64,000 nt of DNA, taken from NCBI RefSeq assembly GCF_003627795.1, contig NZ_CP032686.1:62001-126000 (forward strand), written 5' to 3'. Within the stretch, counting starts at the first letter, position 1. Each line of letters begins with the position of its first letter. Shown here one piece after another: positions 46,860-54,702 of the stretch. The notes below the pieces were generated by a model that saw only the letters and a list, made by a program, of their open reading frames with translations, ran no database searches and had not been told where the DNA came from. This DNA is from Rhizobium sp. CCGE531 (GTDB lineage Bacteria > Pseudomonadota > Alphaproteobacteria > Rhizobiales > Rhizobiaceae). A program made the position numbers and the translations under genes.

Positions 46860-49715
46860 CTAGCGCATAGTGGAGCTTCCTGGCAGCACCTCGAACTTCC
46901 AGAATTTATCTGGCGTGAAATAGACCTGGGCGATGGCGCGCACGGTCTGCGCTGTCACATTCTCATAGCCGCTTTGATTGGAGCGCAGAAAGTCGATGTA
47001 GCGGGCATCGGCCTGAGCTTCGGAAAGCTGCGACAGCCAATGATCGTTCCGCTGGCGTTTCAATGTGATATCTTCGAAGAGGGCCTGTTTGGCCCGCGCA
47101 AGTTCATCCGGCGTGACATCTTCGGTGCGCAGATCCCCAAGAATTTTTTCGGCGATCTCATAAAAGCGTTTAACCTCATTGGATGCGGTCTCCACATAGA
47201 CATAGGCATAGCCATAGTCGGGTAAAACTTCCGAGAGCACGGCGTTGGCTCGAGGCGTGTAAGTCGCGCCTTCGTTTCGACGAAACTGCGCGATCACACG
47301 GTCGAGGAGAATGCTCACGGCAACTTTCGCCGAATATGTCCTTGGCAGATCGGACAAAAGGTCGCCGATAGGAGCGGCCAAGAGAGCAGCTGCATTGTCG
47401 GGGCGCTGAAGTTGATTCAACACAACTGGCTGTTTCGTCGGCGCCGGAAAGTGGACCGCAGGCGCCACGGTCGTCGACGTCGACCGCACCGGCAGCGCAC
47501 CAAAAGTCGCGCTGGTAAGACGGATCGCGTCATCGACAGTCACATCGCCGACGATACTGACGTTGATTGGCCCGCTCGACAGATAAGGCCCAAATTGGGC
47601 CTCGAAATCTGCCGGCGTGGTGGAAGAGATTTGCCGCTGGTCAGGGGCTGCCCAGCGAGGATCGCCGGCATGCAGCAATCCAGGGAGATAACGGTCGGCT
47701 ATGCTGCCCGCTGTTAGTTCTCGATCAGCGATGCCATGCTTGTAAGCTTCCTGGACCTGTATGAAGGCTTGCGGACGAAAGGCCGGAACCGAAGTATAGG
47801 CAGCAAGCATCTGCATTTGCGTCGCCAGATCTTCTGTCCTCGTCTTACCCTGGAGGACAAACGCCTCATCGTTGAACGAGAACCGTATGCTGACCTCCTT
47901 ACCCGGCAAGGCTTGCCACATCTCATCATAGCTGATGGCCTTCAGGCCACCTGGGATAAACGCTGCGGCTGCCCAGGCGGCTTTTTGCTGCGTAAGCGGA
48001 AGATCACGTCTTCCCCGGCCGATGTCGGCGCGCACCAGAACTTCGCCGTCGTTGAACTTTGTTGGCTTGATGGCCAGGTGTACACCGTTGGCAAAGCGCA
48101 CCAACGTGATTCCCAGATCTTCGATAGCATGTGTCTCGCTGACAACCCCTGGCGGGCCGAACGATGTATAAGGCCAGGAGGGAATAGCGGTCGACGCTGG
48201 CCCTGAAACCGCCGTCGCCCGTGACGTCTTGTATGCCGTGTCGATAGTAGCCTCGCGGCCGAATGGCGCTTCCGGCGTTTGTAGGATGATGCGCAGATCT
48301 TTGACGCTGAACGTTCGCTGGAGTGCCTTATTTACCTCGGCGGTCGTCAGCCTCTTCGCGATATCGTCGAAAAGGGCGAGCGTGTCGGCAGGGGAAATAA
48401 AAGTTTTGTCGGCTGCGGTGCTTGCCATCAGGCCGTCTGCAAGGGTGGTCGTGGGCCGCGTTGCCTCACCTGCAGCTGCCGTCTGCAAAGCGGCACGCTC
48501 GTTCTGAAGTTCACGTTCGAGCTCCGGCTGGAGGGCTCCAGATTTGCCGATGCGACGTTGCTCTTGCTCAATGGCTGCCAATGCCCGCTGCCATGCGATG
48601 GGCGCGACGAGAGCGGAAATCGCGATCATATCAGCGGATTTGAGCAGATCTTCCTCGCCGGCTTTTATTCTAAGGAACGGGGTGTCGGTCTGATGCGCCA
48701 GAACGTCGAGGCGTCGTGCAAGAATATGCAAGCCAATGTCTCGAATTGTTCTCTGACGTCTTAAAGCGCGCGTGTCCGGCGCCTGATCATGGGGTCGTAT
48801 CCAGGCGAACTCTAAAAGCGCTGCGCCACTTCCAGTCGTTAGAATATCGGCCAGAGAATGATGTGGCCGAAGCGTGCCGAGATTGCGCCTTGTTTTGGCG
48901 GGTCCGATGGAAGTCCAGTCGCCGAAACGACGCCTGATTTCAGCCTCGAGGGCTGTTGGCTCGATATCCCCGACGACGACGAGGGTGGCACGATCGGGGC
49001 GATAGTTAGCTCGGTAATAGTCACGCAGTCGGTCGACAGGCGCGTTGCGAATGACGATCGTATCCCCGATTGGAAGACGCAGTGGCGCAAGCTGACCGGC
49101 AAGAAGCAGTGCGCCAAGGGCATGATCGGCGCGTGCCTGCGGTGTATCGCGCTGACGTTCTTCAGCCAGTATGACGCCACGCTCACGTTCAAGTGCGCCA
49201 GCGTCGAGCCTCAGCTCGCTCGCGATTTCACGCATTAACATTAAACCGGTGGAGACCGTATCAGTGTCGGCGTCTGGAATATTGAGCTTATAGATTGTCT
49301 CATTAAAACTTGTGGAGGCATTGACATCGGGTCCGAATGTTAGCCCCTTTCGTTGCAGAAGACCGATCATCTCGTCTTCGGTGACATGTGTGCTTCCTCT
49401 GAACGCCATGTGTTCGAGAAAATGCGCTAGGCCGCGTTGGTCGTCGTCCTCGTCACGGGAGCCGGCTTCCACGCGAAAGCGGATCGCGACCTGTCCGCGC
49501 GGCGTAGTATTATGCATGATGGCAAATTTCATGCCGTTTGTGAGCGTGCCGAATCGCACGCCCGGGTCCGGTTTCAGATCGCTTCCTGCTTGTGGCCAGG
49601 GTGTGGACGGCTGGGCGGCCTGAAGCGGCGCTATGATGGCAAACAGGGCACCGAACAGCGTCAATATGCTCATATGCCACTTTGGCAGGGAAAACACCGA
49701 TTGGATGAAGGGCAT
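46860..49715 (-). CDS. Large M16 zinc metallopeptidase (pitrilysin-like)
   Basis: A 951-residue exported peptidase with a signal segment (about residues 15-33, ILTLFGALFAIIAPLQAAQ) and two M16 halves. The first half has the inverted zinc motif HFLEH (His98, Glu101, His102) and the downstream Glu region ALERERGVILAEERQRD. The second half is inactive but structurally needed, as is usual. Substrates are likely periplasmic peptides. The frame is open to 50174, but that part encodes pieces of an unrelated exonuclease in another frame, so I use ATG 49715; ATG 49673, just before the signal core, is also possible. It converges on the ThDP gene. Confidence 0.88.
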   Translation of the reverse strand: MPFIQSVFSLPKWHMSILTLFGALFAIIAPLQAAQPSTPWPQAGSDLKPDPGVRFGTLTNGMKFAIMHNTTPRGQVAIRFRVEAGSRDEDDDQRGLAHFLEHMAFRGSTHVTEDEMIGLLQRKGLTFGPDVNASTSFNETIYKLNIPDADTDTVSTGLMLMREIASELRLDAGALERERGVILAEERQRDTPQARADHALGALLLAGQLAPLRLPIGDTIVIRNAPVDRLRDYYRANYRPDRATLVVVGDIEPTALEAEIRRRFGDWTSIGPAKTRRNLGTLRPHHSLADILTTGSGAALLEFAWIRPHDQAPDTRALRRQRTIRDIGLHILARRLDVLAHQTDTPFLRIKAGEEDLLKSADMIAISALVAPIAWQRALAAIEQEQRRIGKSGALQPELERELQNERAALQTAAAGEATRPTTTLADGLMASTAADKTFISPADTLALFDDIAKRLTTAEVNKALQRTFSVKDLRIILQTPEAPFGREATIDTAYKTSRATAVSGPASTAIPSWPYTSFGPPGVVSETHAIEDLGITLVRFANGVHLAIKPTKFNDGEVLVRADIGRGRRDLPLTQQKAAWAAAAFIPGGLKAISYDEMWQALPGKEVSIRFSFNDEAFVLQGKTRTEDLATQMQMLAAYTSVPAFRPQAFIQVQEAYKHGIADRELTAGSIADRYLPGLLHAGDPRWAAPDQRQISSTTPADFEAQFGPYLSSGPINVSIVGDVTVDDAIRLTSATFGALPVRSTSTTVAPAVHFPAPTKQPVVLNQLQRPDNAAALLAAPIGDLLSDLPRTYSAKVAVSILLDRVIAQFRRNEGATYTPRANAVLSEVLPDYGYAYVYVETASNEVKRFYEIAEKILGDLRTEDVTPDELARAKQALFEDITLKRQRNDHWLSQLSEAQADARYIDFLRSNQSGYENVTAQTVRAIAQVYFTPDKFWKFEVLPGSSTMR

Positions 49716-49796
49716 ATAAGTCTCGGGATAATGTGGTGGGGAGTAAGTGGTGCGTTGGCGTGGCGTCACTATCGAATAGGTTGCGCTTAATATCAA

Positions 49797-50034
49797 CAGC
49801 TGCGATCTCGTCTTTCCTCGCATCGAGCCCGGTCGTCTCGGTGTCGAGGATGACGCCGCGCAGAGGATAACCAAGCCTTGGGGTAGCGGCGATCGCCCGC
49901 GGCTCAAGTTTTCGGAGGATCTGATAGCGTCCGGTCGCTTCCAGGATCCGCACCATCTCGGCTTCGTCGGGCGCCGAGCCGACCTGTCGAAGACGTATGC
50001 TTGGGGGCCGACGATCTGCGAAGGCCTTGCGCAT
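49797..50034 (-). pseudogene. Truncated 3'-5' exonuclease (DnaQ-like) gene
   Basis: From ATG 50034 the minus strand encodes about 79 residues of a DEDD-type exonuclease. They contain GRYQILRKLEPRAI, an N-terminal extension typical of rhizobial members, and the ExoI motif RGVILDTETTGLDARKDEI. Homology then stops near 49797 and the frame runs on into unrelated sequence. The remaining ExoII and ExoIII motifs are missing. The M16 peptidase gene begins 82 bases further on in the same direction, so a rearrangement or insertion probably cut the exonuclease gene. Confidence 0.65.
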
Positions 50035-50182
50035 TTTCCTAAAACATGTCGAGCTGAGACGTCATTGCCCATCCGTTTAAGGGGGCAGGGCAAGCTTAGA
50101 ACGGCCGGCCCAAGGCGAGAAGCGCCTGGCGTCCTCATTGAGCCGATACGCACCGATATTACCTCACATCGCATTAATCGAA

Positions 50183-50200
50183 TATTGTAAAAGTATTGTA
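50183..50200. promoter_or_regulatory. Direct repeats upstream of the ParD gene
   Basis: TATTGTA occurs at 50183-50189 and again at 50194-50200, 11 bp apart (one helical turn), in an AT-rich stretch 36 bases upstream of the antitoxin ATG. This fits a ribbon-helix-helix autorepressor site overlapping the promoter. Confidence 0.4.
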
Positions 50201-50235
50201 TTTGTCATATTTTCAGGCTCAACGGAGCATAGGTC

Positions 50236-50487
50236 ATGGCACGCGCAAAAACATTTTCTCTCGGTGACAGGTACGATGGAATTCTATCGGATCTTGTGCG
50301 GAACGGACGGTTCGGTACTGAGACTGAAGCCGTGCGCGCCGGGATCCGCTTGCTTGCCGATCACGAACTCAAAATGCAGGTCCTTCGCAGAGGCATACAG
50401 ACGGCAGACGAGGAAATTGAAGCAGGCCTCGCCAAGGAATATGCCAATGGTGCCGATCTACTCAAAGACGTTATGAACGAAGGATAG
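50236..50487 (+). CDS. parD: ParD-type antitoxin
   Basis: An 83-residue protein with an N-terminal ribbon-helix-helix DNA-binding region (MARAKTFSLGDRYDGILSDL, then VRNGRFGTETEAVRAGIRLL) and an acidic C-terminal tail (TADEEIEAGLAKEYANGADL) that would wrap the toxin. Length and layout match ParD/CC2985-type antitoxins of ParDE modules. The toxin frame starts 4 bases after its stop but is damaged, so ParD here is a solitary antitoxin that may still repress its own promoter or neutralise related toxins. Confidence 0.88.
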   Translation: MARAKTFSLGDRYDGILSDLVRNGRFGTETEAVRAGIRLLADHELKMQVLRRGIQTADEEIEAGLAKEYANGADLLKDVMNEG

Positions 50488-50491
50488 GGCC

Positions 50492-50793
50492 ATCAAACCG
50501 AAACGCCTGATTATTGCGCCACCTGCAATCAGCGACTTGCGGAACATAAGGTGCTATATCGCCGAAAACAGTCTTCACTATGCACAGGAATTTCTGGCCG
50601 ACCTAACTGCCAAGATAGCTTGGATTGCCGAGGTGGATTTCACTGGCTCGCCCCGCGACCATATCGCTCCAGGTTTCCGTGCGTTCCCCTATTGGAACCG
50701 CTGCTCTGCTATCGCTCGTATCCAGACAGAATTGTAATTCTTCGTGTCAGGCACGGCGCCGAAGACGTCAAACCACAGGACTTCGAATTTTAG
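50492..50793 (+). pseudogene. parE: Degenerate ParE-type toxin gene
   Basis: The frame begins IKPKRLIIAPPAISDLRNIR where ParE proteins usually begin MKPK; the expected ATG reads ATC. It continues through HYAQEFLADLTAKIAWIAEV and DHIAPGFRAFPY, then shifts frame near 50695-50710. The conserved end (LLCYRSYPDRIVILRVRHGA, then EDVKPQDFEF and stop at 50793) lies in another frame. A functional toxin is not expected: both the start codon and the frame are lost. A short product from TTG 50537 is conceivable but lacks the C-terminal beta-sheet. Confidence 0.8.
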
Positions 50794-51110
50794 GTGCCGC
50801 CAAAACCTAACGAAAATGTCCCTCGGAATTTCGCCCGCCGGGCTATTGCAGTCGGCGTCTTGACGGCCGGGCAATTCTGAGAAATTACGGCCGCCCCTGA
50901 CATTCGGGTGCAGGCGAAGGCCGTCGTCGAGGAGATCGTCTCGACGCAGCCGGCGTCAGAAGCATAGATCGGGAATCCCAAGGTCACGGTACTTGTTGAA
51001 TTGCTGGCCGCTGACAGCTACAGTATCTGGTACGCCATAATACGATTTTCCAATTCGGCTGCCGCGGCGGAACTTGGTGGTGCGAAGCCGGTCCAACTCT
51101 GAGGTGTAGA
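50794..51110. other. Intergenic region upstream of the GntR regulator
   Basis: The stretch about 50870-50970 reads like decayed coding sequence (EITAAPDIRVQAKAVVEEIV, then a stop) but I cannot name a source. The right part carries the operator-like site at 51024-51042. Confidence 0.35.
51024..51042. promoter_or_regulatory. GntR operator-like site 1 (regulator promoter)
   Basis: TATCTGGTACGCCATAATA contains TGG-N4-CCATAATA, shared with sites at 51958-51972 and 52261-52286. It lies 68 bases upstream of the regulator ATG and is suited to autoregulation. Confidence 0.5.
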
Positions 51111-51806
51111 ATGAGCGGTGCTCTGAAGGACGCAGCAATTCGGGTCGAGCGTCCGACAAAGACATTGCGGGAACTGGCGCTGGACAAGGTCCGCGAAGCG
51201 ATCGTGAATGGCTATTTCCGTCCCGGCGATCGCCTTGTCGAACGTGATCTCTGCGCCCAGCTCGGCGTCAGCCGGACGGTCGTGCGCGAGGTTCTGAGGC
51301 ACCTGGAATCGGAAGGGCTCGTCGCCAACCTGCCGAACAAAGGGCCGATCGTCGCCCAGCTCGACATCGAAGAAGCCAAGCAGATTTATGAGATCCGCGG
51401 CGCGCTCGAAGGCATGGCGGCGCGGCTATGCGCCGAGCGCAGCAGCCCCGAAATCGTCGCTGCCCTGGAAGAATCCCTGACCGGGATACGCAACAGCTAC
51501 CGCGACAACGATATGGCGGGCGTGCTGGCGAATACCTCTTCCTTCTATCAGACGCTGTTCACCATGGTCGACAGGCATGTTGCCTGGGGCGTCGTCAATC
51601 TTCTCACCGTGCGGATAAATCACTTGCGCTCGATGACGATAAAGACCGAGCGGCGCGGCATCGAGGGGCCTGCGCAGATGTCGAAGATCGTCGACGCCAT
51701 CCGCCGGGGTGACGGCGAGGGGGCTTACAAGGCCGCGACGGATCACATCGCCGCCGCCAGTGCGATTGCCGAAGCGGTGCTGTCGGCCAAGAAGTCGGCT
51801 GATTAA
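51111..51806 (+). CDS. GntR-family regulator (FadR subfamily) of the downstream catabolic operon
   Basis: A 231-residue regulator. The winged helix (about residues 18-85) shows LALDKVREAIVNGYFRPGDR and the recognition helix LGVSRTVVREVLRHLESEG. The FCD ligand domain follows (about 90-220). Of the usual FCD metal residues, the expected Asn/Asp-x-x-Phe-His stretch reads TSSFYQTLF, so the first His is missing, whereas DHIAAAS near the end keeps its His; the ligand pocket may be metal-free. The ATG at 51111 has a GAGGTG site. Three similar operator-like sites around it and the operon at 52308 support specific control. Confidence 0.88.
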   Translation: MSGALKDAAIRVERPTKTLRELALDKVREAIVNGYFRPGDRLVERDLCAQLGVSRTVVREVLRHLESEGLVANLPNKGPIVAQLDIEEAKQIYEIRGALEGMAARLCAERSSPEIVAALEESLTGIRNSYRDNDMAGVLANTSSFYQTLFTMVDRHVAWGVVNLLTVRINHLRSMTIKTERRGIEGPAQMSKIVDAIRRGDGEGAYKAATDHIAAASAIAEAVLSAKKSAD

Positions 51807-51957
51807 CTCAGCGCCGGCGCCGCTGGCCTTCTGTCGGATGCAGCCATAAATGCTGCTCCGTCGGCCATTTGATGTCTTTCAACATTCGCAGTCGCGACTC
51901 CGTGGAATCCCGGAGAGGCCGCACTCCAGGCTTGACACCCAACTTCGCCCAGTGTGA

Positions 51958-51972
51958 TGGTATGCCATAATC
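51958..51972. promoter_or_regulatory. GntR operator-like site 2
   Basis: TGGTATGCCATAATC matches the TGG-N4-CCATAAT pattern. It lies 311 bases upstream of site 3, a distance compatible with DNA looping by a dimer-of-dimers. Confidence 0.45.
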
Positions 51973-52251
51973 AATAATATCTAAGGCGGTATCATATGAA
52001 CTGGGATCATTTTGCCTTTCAGATTTGTCGAGCGCCTGCGGGCTGTCGACGCAGCGCCTCCAACGCCTGACAACAAGCTGATCCAAATTGCCTCCGAGGC
52101 TCGACATCGCTCGTGCGTCATCGAGGAAGTCTCGAAGCCGTCCTATGGACAGCGGCTCGGCAGACAACCGAGAAAATACGGGTAACTAACTGTTTTTAGT
52201 AACGTATATAAAAATCGGCGGACTAGGCTGGCGGCTTTTGCAGAAACGAAC

Positions 52252-52286
52252 TTGACAGTTAGATATTATGGCATACCATAATATCT
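52252..52286 (+). promoter_or_regulatory. Operon promoter overlapped by a perfect operator palindrome (site 3)
   Basis: TTGACA at 52252-52257 is a consensus -35 element. At 52261-52286 the arms AGATATTATGG and CCATAATATCT are exact reverse complements around CATA, forming a palindrome that covers the spacer and the -10 region (TACCAT or TAATAT). The first operon ATG lies 22 bases downstream. A FadR-type dimer bound here would block transcription. Confidence 0.7.
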
Positions 52287-52307
52287 AATCCTAAATGGGA
52301 GCGAGCT

Positions 52308-52910
52308 ATGAGCCTTCAGATCCGAAAAACTCTCCTGCAGATCGAAACGACGCTTGTTGAAGGGGGCAGGGCAGCGGCGGTGCCGTTGAAGCTCTTTTCG
52401 GCATGCGCGATCGTCAAAAATCCCTGGGCCGGTCGCGGCTTTGTCGAGGATCTGAAGCCGGAGATTCACGCCGCCGCCCCTATCCTCGGTGAATTGCTCA
52501 CCAAGATGATCATCGAGGCTGTCGGCTCGGGCGAGGCCGTCGAAGCCTATGGCAAAGCGGCCGTCGTCGGACTGAACGGCGAGATCGAACATGCATCGGC
52601 GCTGATCCACACGCTGCGGTTCGGCAATCACTATCGCCACGCCGTCGGCGCCAAGTCCTATCTTGCCTTCTGCAATACGCGCGGGCCGGCCAATGCGCCG
52701 ATCATGATCCCGCTCATGGACAAGAATGATGAAGGTCGTCGCTCGCACTACCTGACCATCCAGACGTCGATCCCCGACGCGCCGGCTGCCGACGAGATCG
52801 TCGTGGCCCTTGGCGCCTCGGTGGGCGGGCGTCCCCACCACCGCATCGGCGACCGTTACCAGGATCTGAAAGACCTGGGGCAGGACGTCGCCAATCCTGC
52901 GGGCGTTTGA
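52308..52910 (+). CDS. AA_synth (DUF1185) family protein
   Basis: A 200-residue protein of the 'amino acid synthesis' family PF06684, with IRKTLLQIETTLVEGGRAA at the start, ACAIVKNPWAGRGFVEDL in the first third, GKAAVVGLNGEIEHASALIH in the middle and GGRPHHRIGDRYQDL near the end. Structures of this family show an oligomeric alpha/beta protein, but no enzyme activity is firmly established; genes often sit with luciferase-like monooxygenases, as here. It is the first gene behind the operator palindrome. The hydrolase frame opens at its stop, so the operon is tightly packed. Confidence 0.85.
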   Translation: MSLQIRKTLLQIETTLVEGGRAAAVPLKLFSACAIVKNPWAGRGFVEDLKPEIHAAAPILGELLTKMIIEAVGSGEAVEAYGKAAVVGLNGEIEHASALIHTLRFGNHYRHAVGAKSYLAFCNTRGPANAPIMIPLMDKNDEGRRSHYLTIQTSIPDAPAADEIVVALGASVGGRPHHRIGDRYQDLKDLGQDVANPAGV

Positions 52911-52924
52911 GAGGGGACTCAGAG

Positions 52925-53770
52925 ATGCTGGCAGCTGGATCGACCGCAGGCACCGCTGCAGCAAAGAGCGCCGACGGTGCCTTGCCTCGGAAGAAGACAG
53001 CAGGCGGAACGGCTTATCACGAGGCCGGGCGCGGCGAGCCGGTGGTGCTGATCCATGGCGTCGGCATGCGGCTCGAAGCCTGGGCTCCGCAGATTGCATC
53101 TCTCTCGGCGGGTCATCGCGTCATCGCCGTCGACATGCCGGGACACGGTGAGAGCGCAAAGCTGCCGATAGGCAGCCGCCTGCAGGAATTCGTCGCCTGG
53201 TTCGAACGCTTTCTCGACGAGATGAAAATCGAAACGGCGAATGTCGCCGGGCACTCCATGGGTGCGCTGGTGTCGGGAGGGGTGGCCGCGACCTTCGGCG
53301 AGCGCGTCAAGCGCGTCGCTTACCTCAACGGGGTCTATCGGCGCGATCCGGAGGCGAAGGCTGCCGTGCTTGCGCGGGCTGCGGCCATTCCGGTGACGGG
53401 CGTCGACAAGGAAGGGCCGCTTCGGCGCTGGTTTGGCGACGATGCGCAAAGCTCCGTTGCACGCGAACTGACGCGCAACTGGCTGAACCTCGTCGATCCG
53501 CTGGGATATGCGACGGCCTACGCCGCTTTCGCCGGCGGTGATGAGACCTATGCCGATCGCTGGCCCGGCGTCATGGTGCCGGCTTTGTTCCTGACGGGTT
53601 CGGACGACCCGAATTCGACGCCGCTAATGGCCGAGCAGATGGCGGCGGCAGCGCCTAAAGGCCGGGTGCGGATCGTCGAGGGGCATCGCCATATGGTGAA
53701 CCTGACGGCACCAGATATCGTCAACGGGCTGCTCGCCGAGTGGCTTTCATGCGGGGAGGACGCAAGATGA
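52925..53770 (+). CDS. Alpha/beta hydrolase
   Basis: A 281-residue alpha/beta-hydrolase-fold enzyme. The oxyanion region is VVLIHGVGMRLEAWAPQI, the nucleophile elbow is GHSMGALVSG (catalytic Ser), an Asp lies in FLTGSDDPNSTP and a His in GHRHMVNL near the C terminus, so the triad looks complete. The first 25 residues are Ala/Thr-rich and non-conserved. I prefer ATG 52925 because GAGAGGGG precedes it properly; an in-frame start at 52907 is possible. Operon position suggests hydrolysis of an ester, amide or enol produced by the monooxygenase. Its stop overlaps the next ATG (ATGA). Confidence 0.85.
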   Translation: MLAAGSTAGTAAAKSADGALPRKKTAGGTAYHEAGRGEPVVLIHGVGMRLEAWAPQIASLSAGHRVIAVDMPGHGESAKLPIGSRLQEFVAWFERFLDEMKIETANVAGHSMGALVSGGVAATFGERVKRVAYLNGVYRRDPEAKAAVLARAAAIPVTGVDKEGPLRRWFGDDAQSSVARELTRNWLNLVDPLGYATAYAAFAGGDETYADRWPGVMVPALFLTGSDDPNSTPLMAEQMAAAAPKGRVRIVEGHRHMVNLTAPDIVNGLLAEWLSCGEDAR

Positions 53771-54702
53771 CGACGCAAGACTTCGACCCAAGGGCGCTGC
53801 GCGACGCCTTCGGTGCATTTCCGACCGGCGTCACGGTCGTAACCGCGCGTGATCAGGCCGGTTTGCCGATCGGTTTTACCGCAAACTCGTTCACGTCGGT
53901 GTCGCTTGACCCGCCGCTTCTTCTTGTCTGCCTGGCAAAGACCTCGCGTAATTTCGAGGCCATTACGAGCGCCAAGCATTTTGCGATCAATGTGCTGTCG
54001 GAGACGCAGAAGGCCGTCTCCAACACCTTTGCGCGGCCCGTCGAAGACAGGTTTGCCGCCGTCGAGTGGAATTCGGGAGCAGATGGCTGTCCGATCCTTT
54101 CCGATGTCGCTGCCTGGTTCGAATGCGCCATGAGCCAAGTGATCGAAGCCGGTGATCATGTTGTCCTGATGGGACGCATCGTTTCGTTCGATAATAGCGG
54201 TCGCAATGGCCTCGGCTATGCCCGTGGCGGCTATTTTACACCGATCCTGGCCAGCAAGGCGGTCTCCGCCGCTGCGGAAGGTAACATCGAACTCGGTGCG
54301 GTCCTGGAACGTGACGGTGAGATCCTGCTACTCGGGGATGATGTTCTTGCCCTCCCAGATTGCGAAGGCAGCGAAGGAAGCCCAGCTGACATTCTTGGCC
54401 AGTACCTGCAGGCGCTGACCGGCCTTACGGTAACGGTCGGCTTTCTCTATTCGGTCTATGAAGGCAAAAGCGACGGCAAGCATCATATCGTCTATCGCGC
54501 CTTCGCTTCGCAAGGCGAGCCGCGCGAGGGCAGGTTCCTAAAGCCGGATGCGCTGAAAACAGTGCGCTTCAAGACCAGTTCGACGGCCGACATCGTCGCT
54601 CGCTTCGCGCTGGAAAGTCAGATCGGCAATTTCGGTGTCTATTTTGGCGATGAGACCTCCGGCATGGTGCGGCCGGTCTCGGGGAAGGCGGTGCAAGCAT
54701 GA
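53767..54702 (+). CDS. Flavin reductase with an extra Nudix-like C-terminal domain
   Basis: A 311-residue protein. Residues about 8-165 are a standard flavin reductase domain (DAFGAFPTGVTVVTARD, GFTANSFTSVSLDPPLLLVC, FAINVLSETQ and GDHVVLMGRIV), which supplies reduced FMN to the partner monooxygenase. Residues about 170-311 are additional. They contain GAVLERDGEILLLGDDVLAL and TVTVGFLYSVYEGKSDGKHH then IVYRAF, strands that recall a Nudix fold but without a Nudix box, so catalysis there is unlikely and a regulatory or binding role is possible. Both ends overlap the neighbours by 4 bases (ATGA). Confidence 0.87.
   Translation: MTTQDFDPRALRDAFGAFPTGVTVVTARDQAGLPIGFTANSFTSVSLDPPLLLVCLAKTSRNFEAITSAKHFAINVLSETQKAVSNTFARPVEDRFAAVEWNSGADGCPILSDVAAWFECAMSQVIEAGDHVVLMGRIVSFDNSGRNGLGYARGGYFTPILASKAVSAAAEGNIELGAVLERDGEILLLGDDVLALPDCEGSEGSPADILGQYLQALTGLTVTVGFLYSVYEGKSDGKHHIVYRAFASQGEPREGRFLKPDALKTVRFKTSSTADIVARFALESQIGNFGVYFGDETSGMVRPVSGKAVQA

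Larger units (their letters stand above)
51807..52307. other. Regulatory region between regulator and operon
   Basis: A 119-residue minus-strand frame (51808-52167) is open but resembles nothing known and spans an operator-like site; I do not call it a gene. The region holds operator-like sites 2 and 3 and the likely operon promoter. Confidence 0.5.

Noticed and set aside
51808..52167. 119-residue minus-strand frame
   Set aside because: No similarity recognised, and it overlies an operator-like site in the regulatory gap.
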